A DNA stretch of 64,000 nucleotides, taken from contig NZ_WIPK01000003.1 in NCBI RefSeq assembly GCF_012922555.1, positions 166,940 through 230,939 of the forward strand, given 5' to 3'. The translations under genes and the position numbers were made by a program. Shown piece by piece: positions 44,816 to 53,567 of this stretch (positions are counted from its first letter, which is position 1; each line of letters begins with the position of its first letter). Source of the stretch: Paraclostridium dentum. Lineage in GTDB: Bacteria > Bacillota > Clostridia > Peptostreptococcales > Peptostreptococcaceae. A model generated the notes under the pieces. That model was not told where the DNA came from and searched no databases. It saw only the letters and a program-made list of their open reading frames with translations.

Positions 44816-44846
44816 AAAACTCATGTCCATTGGATATGAGTTTTTT
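44816..44846 (+). terminator. Intrinsic terminator of the NhaC operon
   Basis: AAAACTCATGTCC pairs with GGATATGAGTTTT (one wobble), followed by T. Confidence 0.9.
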
Positions 44847-44918
44847 GTTGATTTTAAAAATTATATATGGTAAAACCGTATTAAGCAAAAAGCTAATATG
44901 GAAAGGGTTGAGGTATCG

Positions 44919-45812
44919 ATGGAGTTTATACCTGCAAAGACTATTGTATCTGGATATAAAGAAAACCCAAATTGGTTTGGTATTAATTATGGGATGAATA
45001 TATATAAAGGTTGTTGCCATGGTTGTATATACTGTGATTCAAGAAGCAACTGCTATCAAATAATAGAGTTTGATAGAGTTAGAATTAAAGAAAATTCAAC
45101 TGAAACAATAAAAAAGGAACTTAAGTCAAAGAAAACAAAAGGGGTTGTAGGTACAGGTGCTATGAGTGATCCATACAATCCATTTGAAGAGAAATTTATG
45201 TTAACAAGAGAAGCTTTAAAAGCAGTAGATGAAAATAGATTTGGGATATCAATTGCTACTAAAAGTGATTTAATAACTAGAGATATAGATATATTAAAAC
45301 GAATACAAAGTCATTCACCTACTATTATAAAGATAACTATAACTACATATGATGATAATTTATGTAAAAAGATAGAAAGCAATGTATGTCCAACATCTAA
45401 AAGATTTGAAGCTTTGAAGAAACTTTCAGATAATGGAATATATGCAGGTGTTTTATTAATGCCTATACTTCCTTTTATTAATGATAATGAAGATAATATA
45501 AAAAATATTATTAAAAAGGCCTATGAATCTGGAGCTAAGTTTGTATTCACTTATGGATTAGGAGTAACGTTAAGACAAAATCAAAGGGAGTATTATTTTG
45601 AGCAATTAAGAAAGATATTTCCAGGTGAGGATTTAGATAAAAAGTATATAAAAGCTTATGGAGAATCTTATGAAAATGGGGCTACAAATTACGATAACCT
45701 ATGGAAGACTTTTAAAGAAGAGTGTGAAAAATATAATATTTTATATGATATGAAGGATATTATAAATGATTATAAAAATAAATATGAAAAAACTCAAATT
45801 AGTTGGTTTTAA
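44919..45812 (+). CDS. SPL-family radical SAM protein
   Basis: A 297-residue radical SAM enzyme. The cluster motif is CCHGCIYCDSR (CxxxCxxC, about residues 33-40), preceded by GMNIYKGC. A glycine-rich VVGTGAMSDPYNPFE and IATKSDLITRDIDIL are typical of the spore photoproduct lyase-like (SplB/COG1533) family. It lacks the full SplB length, so its reaction is unknown; it is not the canonical spore DNA repair enzyme. I use ATG 44919 because GAGG lies seven bases upstream; ATG 44898 has no ribosome site. The TyrR-like activator follows after 20 bases. Confidence 0.85.
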   Translation: MEFIPAKTIVSGYKENPNWFGINYGMNIYKGCCHGCIYCDSRSNCYQIIEFDRVRIKENSTETIKKELKSKKTKGVVGTGAMSDPYNPFEEKFMLTREALKAVDENRFGISIATKSDLITRDIDILKRIQSHSPTIIKITITTYDDNLCKKIESNVCPTSKRFEALKKLSDNGIYAGVLLMPILPFINDNEDNIKNIIKKAYESGAKFVFTYGLGVTLRQNQREYYFEQLRKIFPGEDLDKKYIKAYGESYENGATNYDNLWKTFKEECEKYNILYDMKDIINDYKNKYEKTQISWF

Positions 45813-45832
45813 TATAAAAGGGAGACGTTTGT

Positions 45833-47413
45833 ATGGTTAGGTTTGAAGTAAATACAAAAGATAGATTTGGTATCACAACCGAGATTTTGTACAAGCTTTA
45901 CAATAAAAAGATAGATTTAGTATCTATGGAAGTTTTTCCTACAAAGGTTTGTATAAAGATAAATGATATCGATGCAAAAACTAAAGAAATATTAAAAGAA
46001 GCTATTTGTAGCATAGCAGATGTAATATCAGTAAATGAAGTAGAACTTTTATCTTACGAAAAAAATGAGAGACAACTTCTTGCAGTTATTAACTCAGTAG
46101 ATGAAGGAATTATATCTATTGATAAAAACTTCAAAATTAACATATTTAATAATTACTGCCAAGAATTATTTAATTATAAAAAAGCAGAAGTAGTAGGTAG
46201 AGATATTAGAGATATTGTAGGCAATGATGATATAATTGCGGATTTAGTTAATAAGGGCATAGAGTATGACAATATAAAATCTAGTTTGAAACATGGAGAC
46301 ACCACAAGTAGTTATATTACTACAGGTAGAAGAATAACTAATGATTATGATGAAACTGTGGGAGCAGTTATTTCTATTAAAGATGTTAATAAAGCTAAAC
46401 AACTTGTTAAAATAATAAATAAAAATAATGATGATGGTCCGTTTAAAGATATAATTGGAAATAGTAAAAGCATGGGTAAAGTAAAAAAAGTAACTACAAC
46501 AATTGCTAAGAGTAATTCTACTGTTTTATTAAGAGGGGACAGTGGTACAGGTAAAGAACTCTTTGCAAATGCCATTCATAAATTAAGTGATAGAAAAGAT
46601 GAAAGATTTGTAGCTATTAACTGTGCTGCACTGCCAGATAGTTTATTAGAAAGTGAGCTATTTGGATATGAAAAAGGAAGTTTTACAGGAGCAATGCAAA
46701 GCGGTAAAGAAGGTTTATTTAAAGAAGCTAATAAAGGAACTATATTTTTAGATGAAATAGGAGAATTATCAATGATTCTTCAAGCTAAACTGCTTAGAGT
46801 TTTACAAGAAGGAAAAATAAGAAAAATAGGAAGTAGCAAAGAAGAAGCTGTTGATGTTAGGGTAATAGCTGCTACTCATAAAAATCTTGAAAAGATGATA
46901 AAAGATGGAAGCTTTAGAGAAGATTTATATTATAGATTAAATGTAATTCCTATTAAGATACCAAATTTAAAAGAACGACTGGATGATATACCTATATTAG
47001 TTCAATTTTTTATAAATAAACTTAATAAGAAGTTAAATAAAGATATAAGGGGTTTTAAGAAAGAATTTATAGATGAGTTAATGAGTTATGATTGGCCAGG
47101 GAATGTAAGAGAACTTCAAAATTTAATTGAGAGAGCTATGAATTTATGCAATGGGGATATTTTAACTACTCAACATATTGTTATAGACTCTATATATAAA
47201 GATGAAGATATTACTGATAGTTTTATAGAAGAAGATGAAGAGATAGAATTTAATTCATTAAAAGAAGAAATGGAAAGATATGAAAAAGAAATAATTATGA
47301 AAGTATATGATTCAAATAAAAGTTATAGATCAAGTGCAAAAATACTAGGAATATCTCACACTGCAGTTATGAATAAAATTAAAAAATATAATATAAAGGA
47401 AGCTGATTTGTAA
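45833..47413 (+). CDS. TyrR-like sigma-54 activator (ACT-PAS-AAA+-HTH)
   Basis: A 526-residue regulator built like TyrR. It has an N-terminal ACT domain (about 1-75: [18 protein letters not shown]), a PAS domain (about 80-185), an AAA+ domain (about 205-435; Walker A GDSGTGKE near 234) and a C-terminal Fis-type helix-turn-helix (about 485-520). Unlike E. coli TyrR it has a sigma-54 contact loop, GSFTGA (about 281), so it should activate -24/-12 promoters. Three perfect TGTAAA-N6-TTTACA boxes lie directly after it, the first overlapping its stop codon, upstream of the methionine gamma-lyase promoter. The ACT domain suggests that an amino acid is the signal. Confidence 0.92.
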   Translation: MVRFEVNTKDRFGITTEILYKLYNKKIDLVSMEVFPTKVCIKINDIDAKTKEILKEAICSIADVISVNEVELLSYEKNERQLLAVINSVDEGIISIDKNFKINIFNNYCQELFNYKKAEVVGRDIRDIVGNDDIIADLVNKGIEYDNIKSSLKHGDTTSSYITTGRRITNDYDETVGAVISIKDVNKAKQLVKIINKNNDDGPFKDIIGNSKSMGKVKKVTTTIAKSNSTVLLRGDSGTGKELFANAIHKLSDRKDERFVAINCAALPDSLLESELFGYEKGSFTGAMQSGKEGLFKEANKGTIFLDEIGELSMILQAKLLRVLQEGKIRKIGSSKEEAVDVRVIAATHKNLEKMIKDGSFREDLYYRLNVIPIKIPNLKERLDDIPILVQFFINKLNKKLNKDIRGFKKEFIDELMSYDWPGNVRELQNLIERAMNLCNGDILTTQHIVIDSIYKDEDITDSFIEEDEEIEFNSLKEEMERYEKEIIMKVYDSNKSYRSSAKILGISHTAVMNKIKKYNIKEADL

Positions 47414-47479
47414 ATAAAACTTTACATATGTAAATAAATATTTACAGTAAGTATAATGATTTGTAAATAAAGCTTTACA
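47409..47479 (+). promoter_or_regulatory. Three TYR-box-like activator sites
   Basis: Perfect TGTAAA-N6-TTTACA sequences lie at 47409-47426, 47429-47446 and 47462-47479. They are identical in consensus to the E. coli TyrR box and lie 125-200 bp upstream of the -24/-12 promoter. Confidence 0.88.
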
Positions 47480-47518
47480 TTAAAAAAATTATCTTTGAAA
47501 ATATAAATTACAGCTTTG

Positions 47519-47532
47519 TGTAAACGTTTCGA
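47519..47532 (+). promoter_or_regulatory. cre-like site upstream of methionine gamma-lyase
   Basis: TGTAAACGTTTCGA matches the CcpA cre consensus TGWAANCGNTNWCA except at two positions. It lies between the TYR boxes and the sigma-54 promoter, where CcpA could block DNA looping or activation when sugar is available. Confidence 0.5.
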
Positions 47533-47603
47533 AAAATAGCGTATTTTCAATGTTTTTGCGTTTTTAAAATTAAATAAATATTTTTATTCGAAAACAAAAA
47601 AGT

Positions 47604-47620
47604 TTGGCATGAGAGTTGCT
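47604..47620 (+). promoter_or_regulatory. Sigma-54 (-24/-12) promoter of methionine gamma-lyase
   Basis: TTGGCATGAGAGTTGCT has GG (47606-47607) and GC (47618-47619) ten bases apart, 42 bases before the start codon. Confidence 0.9.
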
Positions 47621-47661
47621 CATATATAATAGCGTAAATAAATTTAAAGGGGGAACTCAAA

Positions 47662-48855
47662 ATGGAAAACTTAAAGAATAAGAAATTCGCAACAAAAGCT
47701 ATACACGGAGGACATAAAAAGGATCCAGTATCAGGGGCTTTAACTACACCTATATATCAAACATCAACTTTCGTATTTGATAGTGCTGAACAAGGTGGTA
47801 GAAGATTTGCATTAGAAGAAGATGGATTTATATATTCAAGACTTGGGAACCCAACAAATGCGCAACTAGAAGAAAAAATGGCACTACTAGAAAATGGAGA
47901 GGCTTGCATGTCAACAGGTTCAGGAATAGGTGCTATAACTTCAGCATTATGGACTGCATTAAAAGCAGGAGATCATATAGTTGCAAGTAAAACTTTATAT
48001 GGTTGTACTTATGCAATGTTAAACCATGGAATAAGCAGATACGGAGTAGAAGTTACTTTTGTAGATGCAACTAACTTAGATGAAGTAAAAGGAGCTATGA
48101 AAGAAAACACAAAAGTTGTTTACTTAGAAACTCCAGCTAACCCAGACTTAAAATTAGTTGATATAGAAGCTATATCTAAAATAGCTCATACAGTAGAAGG
48201 TTGTATGGTATTTGTTGATAATACTTTCTGTACTCCATACTTACAAAGACCACTTGAATTAGGAGCTGACGTTGTTGTTCACTCTGCTACTAAATACTTA
48301 AATGGACACGGAGATGTTATAGCAGGTTTCGTTGTTGGTAAAAAAGACTTTATAACTCAAGTGAGATTATTCGGAGTTAAGGATATGACAGGTTCTGTTT
48401 TATCTCCATTTGATGCTTACTTAATATTAAGAGGTATGAAAACTTTACAAATAAGAATGGATAGACACACTAAGAATGCTATAGAAGTTGCTAAATTCTT
48501 AGAATCTCATCCAAATGTAGAAACAGTTAGCTACCCAGGATTAGAAAGTTTCCCACAATATGAATTAGCTAAAAAACAAATGGATATGCCAGGAGGTATG
48601 ATAGCATTTGAAGTTAAAGGTGGACTTGAAGGTGGTAAAAAATTACTAAACTCTTTAGAGTTATGTACTCTTGCAGTTAGTTTAGGTGATTGTGAAACAT
48701 TAATACAACATCCTGCTTCAATGACTCATTCTCCATATACTCAAGAAGAAAGAGCTGAAGCTGGAATATCTGAAGGATTAATAAGAATATCTGTTGGCCT
48801 TGAAGATGCAGAAGATATAATAGCTGACTTAAAACAAGGTTTAGATAGATTATAA
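47662..48855 (+). CDS. megL: Methionine gamma-lyase
   Basis: A 397-residue Cys/Met-metabolism PLP enzyme. The PLP Lys is in [14 protein letters not shown] (about residue 209), the substrate Tyr/Arg pair in YSRLGNPT, and TLYGCTYAM carries the Cys that marks true methionine gamma-lyases (Cys116 in the Pseudomonas enzyme). It splits methionine or homocysteine to 2-oxobutyrate, ammonia and methanethiol or sulfide. Control by an amino-acid-sensing sigma-54 activator fits use of methionine as a fermentation substrate. It is a single-gene unit ended by a terminator. Confidence 0.88.
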   Translation: MENLKNKKFATKAIHGGHKKDPVSGALTTPIYQTSTFVFDSAEQGGRRFALEEDGFIYSRLGNPTNAQLEEKMALLENGEACMSTGSGIGAITSALWTALKAGDHIVASKTLYGCTYAMLNHGISRYGVEVTFVDATNLDEVKGAMKENTKVVYLETPANPDLKLVDIEAISKIAHTVEGCMVFVDNTFCTPYLQRPLELGADVVVHSATKYLNGHGDVIAGFVVGKKDFITQVRLFGVKDMTGSVLSPFDAYLILRGMKTLQIRMDRHTKNAIEVAKFLESHPNVETVSYPGLESFPQYELAKKQMDMPGGMIAFEVKGGLEGGKKLLNSLELCTLAVSLGDCETLIQHPASMTHSPYTQEERAEAGISEGLIRISVGLEDAEDIIADLKQGLDRL

Positions 48856-48906
48856 AAAACAAATTTAAGATAGATTGTGTATTAAATAATATTATTTTTT
48901 ATTTTG

Positions 48907-48944
48907 AAGGGTTTATGATATATGTCATAAACCCTTATTATTTT
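48907..48944 (+). terminator. Intrinsic terminator of methionine gamma-lyase
   Basis: A perfect 12-bp stem AAGGGTTTATGA with TCATAAACCCTT has a T-rich tail. It may also serve the convergent gene. Confidence 0.85.
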
Positions 48945-48992
48945 GCAACTTAAAATATACTATTAACTTATATGAAGTTAAAATAATTTAGA

Positions 48993-49739
48993 TTACTTTA
49001 ACTTAAAAAGTTCTAATGCTTTTTCTTTTTCATCTTTACTGGCAAGCCAAGTTTTTATAAAAGGATATTCCAAAATAACTTGAAAATCATTGCTAACATT
49101 AAGTTTATGGATAATTATCATATAACTTGGAGTAGGAATGACTTCATGAATATAGCTTATTGCACCCCAATGGTCATCCTTTACAGGATATCTTAGACCC
49201 AAAAGAAAGTTTTCTACTGTATAAATAAAAGCATAAAAAGATGGAGAAGGATGATCCATATTTGCTAAAATATCTCTATTAGCATCATACATATATCCTT
49301 TTTGAGATAATATACATTGTAAGTTTTTATAGTTTTCAATTTTATATAATTGATCTATATAGTCTGGACTAAACATGTTATCACTATCAATTCTTATATG
49401 AAAGACATATTTATATGGACTAATAATTTCTTTTATTAAGTTATCTCCATCATCTGTAAAAATTATATTGTCAGGTAACTTTGGATATCTAGAAAGAGAA
49501 TCATTCATTACTTCTTTCGTTCCCGGGGTATGTCTTAATATACATTTGAAATTTTGATTAGTTTGGTTTATAAGGCTTTTAGCTGTATAATCCATAAATA
49601 CATCTATTCTTGGATCTATCCATTCTTTAGTTTGAGCTTTTTGGGATATGGGGGAGTAAAGAATTTTAAATCCACACCAAAAAGGATGATCTAATATATT
49701 GAATGGAATATCTATAATCATTATCTTTTCATTAAGCAT
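48993..49739 (-). CDS. Putative glycosyltransferase (rhamnosyltransferase-like)
   Basis: A 248-residue cytoplasmic protein resembling the putative rhamnosyl/glycosyltransferase family. It has WIDPRIDVFMDYTAKSLINQTNQNFKCILRH near the N-terminus and a DxD-type nucleotide-sugar motif in HIRIDSDNMFSPDYIDQL (about residues 115-122). It is a lone gene on the minus strand with its own ribosome site. No other cell-wall genes are near, so the acceptor is unknown. The family assignment is moderate. Confidence 0.6.
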   Translation of the reverse strand: MLNEKIMIIDIPFNILDHPFWCGFKILYSPISQKAQTKEWIDPRIDVFMDYTAKSLINQTNQNFKCILRHTPGTKEVMNDSLSRYPKLPDNIIFTDDGDNLIKEIISPYKYVFHIRIDSDNMFSPDYIDQLYKIENYKNLQCILSQKGYMYDANRDILANMDHPSPSFYAFIYTVENFLLGLRYPVKDDHWGAISYIHEVIPTPSYMIIIHKLNVSNDFQVILEYPFIKTWLASKDEKEKALELFKLK

Positions 49740-50066
49740 GAAAATTACACTCTCCTAAGAGTTAATAAGTTAGATAAAAAAATACTATCTAGTTTATAAT
49801 ATTCGAAGTTCATAATTGTTGTCACATTTTGATTTATTATAAAAATTCAAAATAGATATAGAAAATATAAATAATATTGATATGATATATAGATTTTTTC
49901 TATAAAGATTGGAGATTCATAGCGTATATGGTAGAATGTTGGAGAAAATTTTAATAAATTTAAAATTTTTAGAATTATTTTTATTGGAAAAAACCAAAAT
50001 AAAAATTGAAATCATCCGAAATAAAAATTATTTTAAGACAATGAAAATCATAACGGAGGAAGATGT
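49740..50066. other. AT-rich divergent intergenic region
   Basis: This 327-bp spacer between the minus-strand glycosyltransferase and the rhodanese lipoprotein contains no gene. I see only AT-rich DNA and a short inverted repeat TATAGA-N5-TCTATA (about 49890-49906); no clear riboswitch or strong consensus promoter. Confidence 0.5.
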
Positions 50067-51134
50067 ATGAAAAGAAAATTAATTAGTGCATTGGTTGGAA
50101 TCACAATGGTAGCAACAATGGCAGTAGGATGTAGTAAATCTTCGAATGAATCACAAGAGTCAGCGAAGGCAAAATCAGATGTAAAAGCTGAACAAGTAGA
50201 TGCAAAAAAAGTCTTTGTATCTCCTCAGTGGGTACAAAGTGTGATAGATGGTAATCAACCAGAATCTAAAAATTATGAGATTTTAGAAGTTTCTTGGGGA
50301 ACTTACAAAGATAGTCCGACTTATACAAAGGGGCATATTCCAGGTGCAATACATGTAGATACTTCAAGTGTTGAATCTGAACCAATTTGGAATATATCAG
50401 ATCCTAAAGTAGTTGAAAAAGGAATGTTAGATTTAGGAGTTACAAAAGATAAAACTATTATATTATATGGAAATGACATTTCTGCAGTAAGTAGAGTTGC
50501 ATATGCATATCTTTGGGCAGGAGTTGAAAATGTTAAAGTATTAGACGGAGGAATTGATGCTTGGGAAAAAGCTGGATATAAGACTGAAACTAAAGTAGAA
50601 AAAGCTACTCCAGCAAAAGACTTTGGAGCTAAAGTACCTTCACATCCAGAATATTGGATGTCTATAGATGAAGTTAAAAAGAAATTAAAAGACGATTCTA
50701 ATTTCCGTTTAGTTAGTATAAGAAGTAAAGAAGAGTTTGATGGAAAAACAAGTGGATACACTTATATAGATAGAGCTGGAGAACCTAAAGGTGCTGTTTG
50801 GGGTCATGCAGGAAGTGATCCTTACAATATGCAAGATTACTTACACAAAGATGGAACAGTTATAAGTGCTGATGAAATGCAAAAACTATGGTCAGATTCT
50901 GATATCAAAAAAGATAATGAACTTTCATTCTACTGTGGTACAGGATGGAGAGCTTCAGTTCCTTGGTTAATTGCTTACGATGCAGGATGGGAAGGAATGA
51001 CTGTTTATGATGGTGGATGGAATGAGTGGCAAATGCATGGAAATCTTCCAGTACAAGTAGGAGATCCTAATAGTGGGGATTGTCAATACACTACAGTAGA
51101 TAAACTACCAACAGATAAAGCTGCAAAAAAATAA
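50067..51134 (+). CDS. Rhodanese-type sulfurtransferase lipoprotein
   Basis: A 355-residue exported protein. It has a lipoprotein signal peptide with lipobox MAVGC (Cys about residue 22), a charged linker, a first rhodanese domain (about 45-180) without an active-site Cys loop, and a second rhodanese domain (about 190-345) with the loop YCGTGWRAS. The tandem layout is that of thiosulfate/3-mercaptopyruvate sulfurtransferases. Membrane-anchored outside the cell, it would handle sulfane sulfur from thiosulfate or related donors, which fits the sulfur genes nearby. Confidence 0.9.
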   Translation: MKRKLISALVGITMVATMAVGCSKSSNESQESAKAKSDVKAEQVDAKKVFVSPQWVQSVIDGNQPESKNYEILEVSWGTYKDSPTYTKGHIPGAIHVDTSSVESEPIWNISDPKVVEKGMLDLGVTKDKTIILYGNDISAVSRVAYAYLWAGVENVKVLDGGIDAWEKAGYKTETKVEKATPAKDFGAKVPSHPEYWMSIDEVKKKLKDDSNFRLVSIRSKEEFDGKTSGYTYIDRAGEPKGAVWGHAGSDPYNMQDYLHKDGTVISADEMQKLWSDSDIKKDNELSFYCGTGWRASVPWLIAYDAGWEGMTVYDGGWNEWQMHGNLPVQVGDPNSGDCQYTTVDKLPTDKAAKK

Positions 51135-51169
51135 ATTATATAAAATTATATAAAATATATTATAATAAG

Positions 51170-51205
51170 GATAAGCACTGCACAGATTGCAGTGCTTATC
51201 TTAGA
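51170..51205 (+). terminator. Stable hairpin after the rhodanese gene
   Basis: A perfect 13-bp stem (51170-51182 with 51188-51200) has a five-base loop, but the tail TTAGATTTTAG is a poor T-tract, so termination may be partial with read-through into the next gene. Confidence 0.55.
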
Positions 51206-51230
51206 TTTTAGACAAGGAAGTTGATATTAT

Positions 51231-51662
51231 ATGGGAAAAGCAAAGAAGATTTTTTATGTTTTAGTAACTATATTAGAAGCACTGATGTTAGTTGGTGCAT
51301 ATTTAGTAAATTATTTTACTCATGCTAAAATGGGCATGTTAAGACATGTAGTACATAAAAACTATATTTGGGAGCAAGAATATCCTATACAAACTATAAA
51401 ATATGTAGCTATATTAGCTTTGGCTATATTAATGCTTATTGTATTAGTAATGTATTTGAAAAGAAAGTATATGCTTAAAAAAATAGTAACTATAATGAGC
51501 ATTACTATGGTTTTATTTGTAATTGCATTTGCTATATTTGTATTAATGTATTCATCTGAAGAAATAAGAGCATTTTACTATATGAGTGCCATATTTGGAG
51601 CAGTAACTTTAATTCAAATTATAAAAACTTTTATAGGTGTCATATGGTATAAAACTAAATAA
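51231..51662 (+). CDS. Small four-helix membrane protein
   Basis: A 143-residue hydrophobic protein with about four membrane helices (near residues 8-28, 58-80, 86-108 and 115-137) and a positively charged first cytoplasmic loop. I do not recognise the family. It lies 96 bases after the rhodanese lipoprotein with only an imperfect terminator between, so it may be a membrane partner in sulfur handling. Confidence 0.65.
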   Translation: MGKAKKIFYVLVTILEALMLVGAYLVNYFTHAKMGMLRHVVHKNYIWEQEYPIQTIKYVAILALAILMLIVLVMYLKRKYMLKKIVTIMSITMVLFVIAFAIFVLMYSSEEIRAFYYMSAIFGAVTLIQIIKTFIGVIWYKTK

Positions 51663-51685
51663 GAAAATTAATTGAACTGAAAAAG

Positions 51686-51728
51686 AGTCTCAATGATAAT
51701 AAGGCAATTATTATTATTGAGACTTTTT
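51686..51728 (+). terminator. Intrinsic terminator
   Basis: AGTCTCAATGATAAT pairs with ATTATTATTGAGACT (one wobble), followed by TTTTTT. Confidence 0.85.
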
Positions 51729-51850
51729 TACTATTAAAAAAACGTATAATTACTATAAACAATTTCAATTAATGAATGGGCAAATGTAATGTTATAATTT
51801 ATCACGTATGAAATTATATATTAATTAAAGTCATATTAGGAGGTAAATAC

Positions 51851-52723
51851 ATGGAACCAATATTATCATTACAAGAAAAAAATGAATTAAAGTCTAAGGG
51901 AATAGTTCCTCAAAAACAAGATGGTTACTTTGCTATAAGAGTAATAGGTAAATCAGGAGTATTTACTTCAAGAGAATTTAGCATATTATCTAAAATTGCA
52001 GAGCAATATGGAAATAAAGAATTGAATTTAACTAGCAGGTTAACGGTAGAAATACCGTATATAAAGTATGATGATATAGAAAAAGTGATAAACATAGTAC
52101 AAGAAAATGGATTAATAGTAGGTGGAGGAGGTAAGACTGTAAGAGCAATTTTATCTTGTAAAGGAAGTGTGTGCTCTAACGGTCTTATAGATACTCAAAA
52201 AATATCAAAAGAAGTACATAATGAGTTTTTTGGAAGAGAGCTACCTGCTAAATTTAAAATAGCAGTATTAGGCTGTAAAAATAGCTATGGTAAGGCTCAA
52301 TCTAATGATTTGAGTATATTACCATTAACAGGGGTTAGGATAGACAATAGGAAGTGTATTGAATGTAAAGTATGTTTAAAGGTATGTCCTGATAAAGCAT
52401 TTGAGTATAAGGATGGTAAGTATTCAATAATAGAGGATAAATGTAGCAATTGTGGGAAATGCGTTAGTTTTTGTCCAGCACATGCAGTAGAAAGTGATAG
52501 TGAAAAAATAGATATATTAGTATTTATAGGTGGAAGAATGGGTAGAGAAGCTAGTTTAGGAAAGCCACTAAGAAAGAAATTTAAAGAAGAAGATATATTA
52601 CAAGTTATAGATACAATTGTTAATTACTTTAAAGAAAATGCAAATGAAGGTGAGAGATTTGCCCAGCTTATAGACAGAGTTGGATTTGATAAAGTAGAAG
52701 AATGTATTATAAATTCTATATAG
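51851..52723 (+). CDS. Sulfite/nitrite-reductase-like ferredoxin protein
   Basis: A 290-residue protein with an N-terminal ferredoxin-like half-domain of sulfite/nitrite reductases (about 15-85, with LTSRLTVEIPYI), a partial catalytic domain (about 90-155), and two 4Fe-4S motifs (CIECKVCLKVCP and CSNCGKCVSFCP, about 170-215). The overall layout is that of small anaerobic sulfite reductase (AsrC-like) proteins. The siroheme-4Fe4S cysteines are incomplete: CKGSVC is present but the second motif is GCKNSYG, with Tyr where the bridging Cys of GCxxxCG is expected. It may therefore bind cluster or heme differently or have another function. Confidence 0.78.
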   Translation: MEPILSLQEKNELKSKGIVPQKQDGYFAIRVIGKSGVFTSREFSILSKIAEQYGNKELNLTSRLTVEIPYIKYDDIEKVINIVQENGLIVGGGGKTVRAILSCKGSVCSNGLIDTQKISKEVHNEFFGRELPAKFKIAVLGCKNSYGKAQSNDLSILPLTGVRIDNRKCIECKVCLKVCPDKAFEYKDGKYSIIEDKCSNCGKCVSFCPAHAVESDSEKIDILVFIGGRMGREASLGKPLRKKFKEEDILQVIDTIVNYFKENANEGERFAQLIDRVGFDKVEECIINSI

Positions 52724-52779
52724 TTTTATATAAAAAAAAGTTTTTACTTACATGAAAAGCTTAAAATGTGGTAAAATAA

Positions 52780-52834
52780 TAATACAACGAGTAGTTTTGA
52801 TGACGTAAGTCCTGTTGTCAAAACTACTTTTTTT
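52780..52834 (+). ncRNA. Candidate short RNA with its own promoter and terminator
   Basis: TTACAT (52748-52753), an 18-base spacer and TAAAAT (52772-52777) could start a transcript of about 50 nt that consists almost only of the hairpin at 52790-52828. It may instead simply be the terminator of the preceding gene. No homology is known to me. Confidence 0.25.
52790..52834 (+). terminator. Intrinsic terminator after the sulfite-reductase-like gene
   Basis: A perfect 11-bp stem (52790-52800 with 52818-52828) has a 17-base loop, followed by a long T-run. Confidence 0.85.
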
Positions 52835-52896
52835 ATATAATGAATATGAAATTGTATTTTAAATTATGTGTATAAATATAATTTCTATTATGGGTC

Positions 52897-52930
52897 AAAA
52901 AAGCCAACCTAAAAGTAGGTAGCTTTTTTA
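52897..52930 (+). terminator. Leader terminator upstream of the CarD-like gene
   Basis: AAAAAGC pairs with GCTTTTT and an inner ACCT-N5-AGGT extends the stem; T6 follows. It lies only about 30 bases before the start codon and after a probable promoter (TATAAT-like, near 52873-52881), so it would act in the leader of the CarD-like gene. Confidence 0.65.
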
Positions 52931-52955
52931 TTATTTTAAGGATGGTGAAATCTTA

Positions 52956-53462
52956 ATGTTTAAGATTGACGATTGTGTAATGTATGGTATGACAGGAGCA
53001 TGTAAAGTTATAGACATAACTAATGAAAAGTTTATAAACGGAGAAGACAGAAAATATTATGTATTAAGTCCAGTTTATGCTGAAAATATAATAATAAAAG
53101 CCCCTGTGGATAATAAAAATATTCCAATGAGAAAGACTATATCTAAAAGCAGTGCAACTTCACTACTAAATGATATGGCTAACATGGATATTTCATGGAT
53201 CGACGATGATAAAACAAGAAATAAAGAGTTTAATGCAATGCTGAAAAGCGGTAAATGTGAAGAACTTATAAAACTAATAAGAAATATATATTGCAATAAT
53301 GAAAAAGTAAAATCTATTGGAAAAAAACCACATCAAGTAGATGATAATGTTATGAAAGAAGCAGAAAGACTTTTAAACGAAGAACTTGCAATTGCTTTAA
53401 ACATATCTCCAGATGAAGTAATTCCATATATAACAAGTCATATACCGCAACAAAATATTTAA
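52956..53462 (+). CDS. CarD-family RNA polymerase-binding regulator
   Basis: A 168-residue protein with the CarD/TRCF Tudor-like RNA-polymerase interaction domain (about 1-60: FKIDDCVMYGMTGACKVIDI, KYYVLSPVY) and a helical C-terminal domain (about 70-160). Such proteins bind the RNA polymerase beta subunit and tune initiation from rRNA and stress promoters. It has its own ribosome site (AAGGATGG). The upstream leader terminator suggests control at elongation. Confidence 0.88.
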   Translation: MFKIDDCVMYGMTGACKVIDITNEKFINGEDRKYYVLSPVYAENIIIKAPVDNKNIPMRKTISKSSATSLLNDMANMDISWIDDDKTRNKEFNAMLKSGKCEELIKLIRNIYCNNEKVKSIGKKPHQVDDNVMKEAERLLNEELAIALNISPDEVIPYITSHIPQQNI

Positions 53463-53567
53463 TTAAATCATTTTAAATGCAGCCTGAAAAAAATTTAGTA
53501 AGTAAAAGTTTAATAACAAAACATATTTGGTATATATTTAATAAATATAAACCGGAGGAAAAATAAT

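Noticed and set aside
44667-45020. 117-codon minus-strand frame across the NhaC operon end
   Set aside because: It spans a terminator and overlaps two real genes, with no ribosome site.
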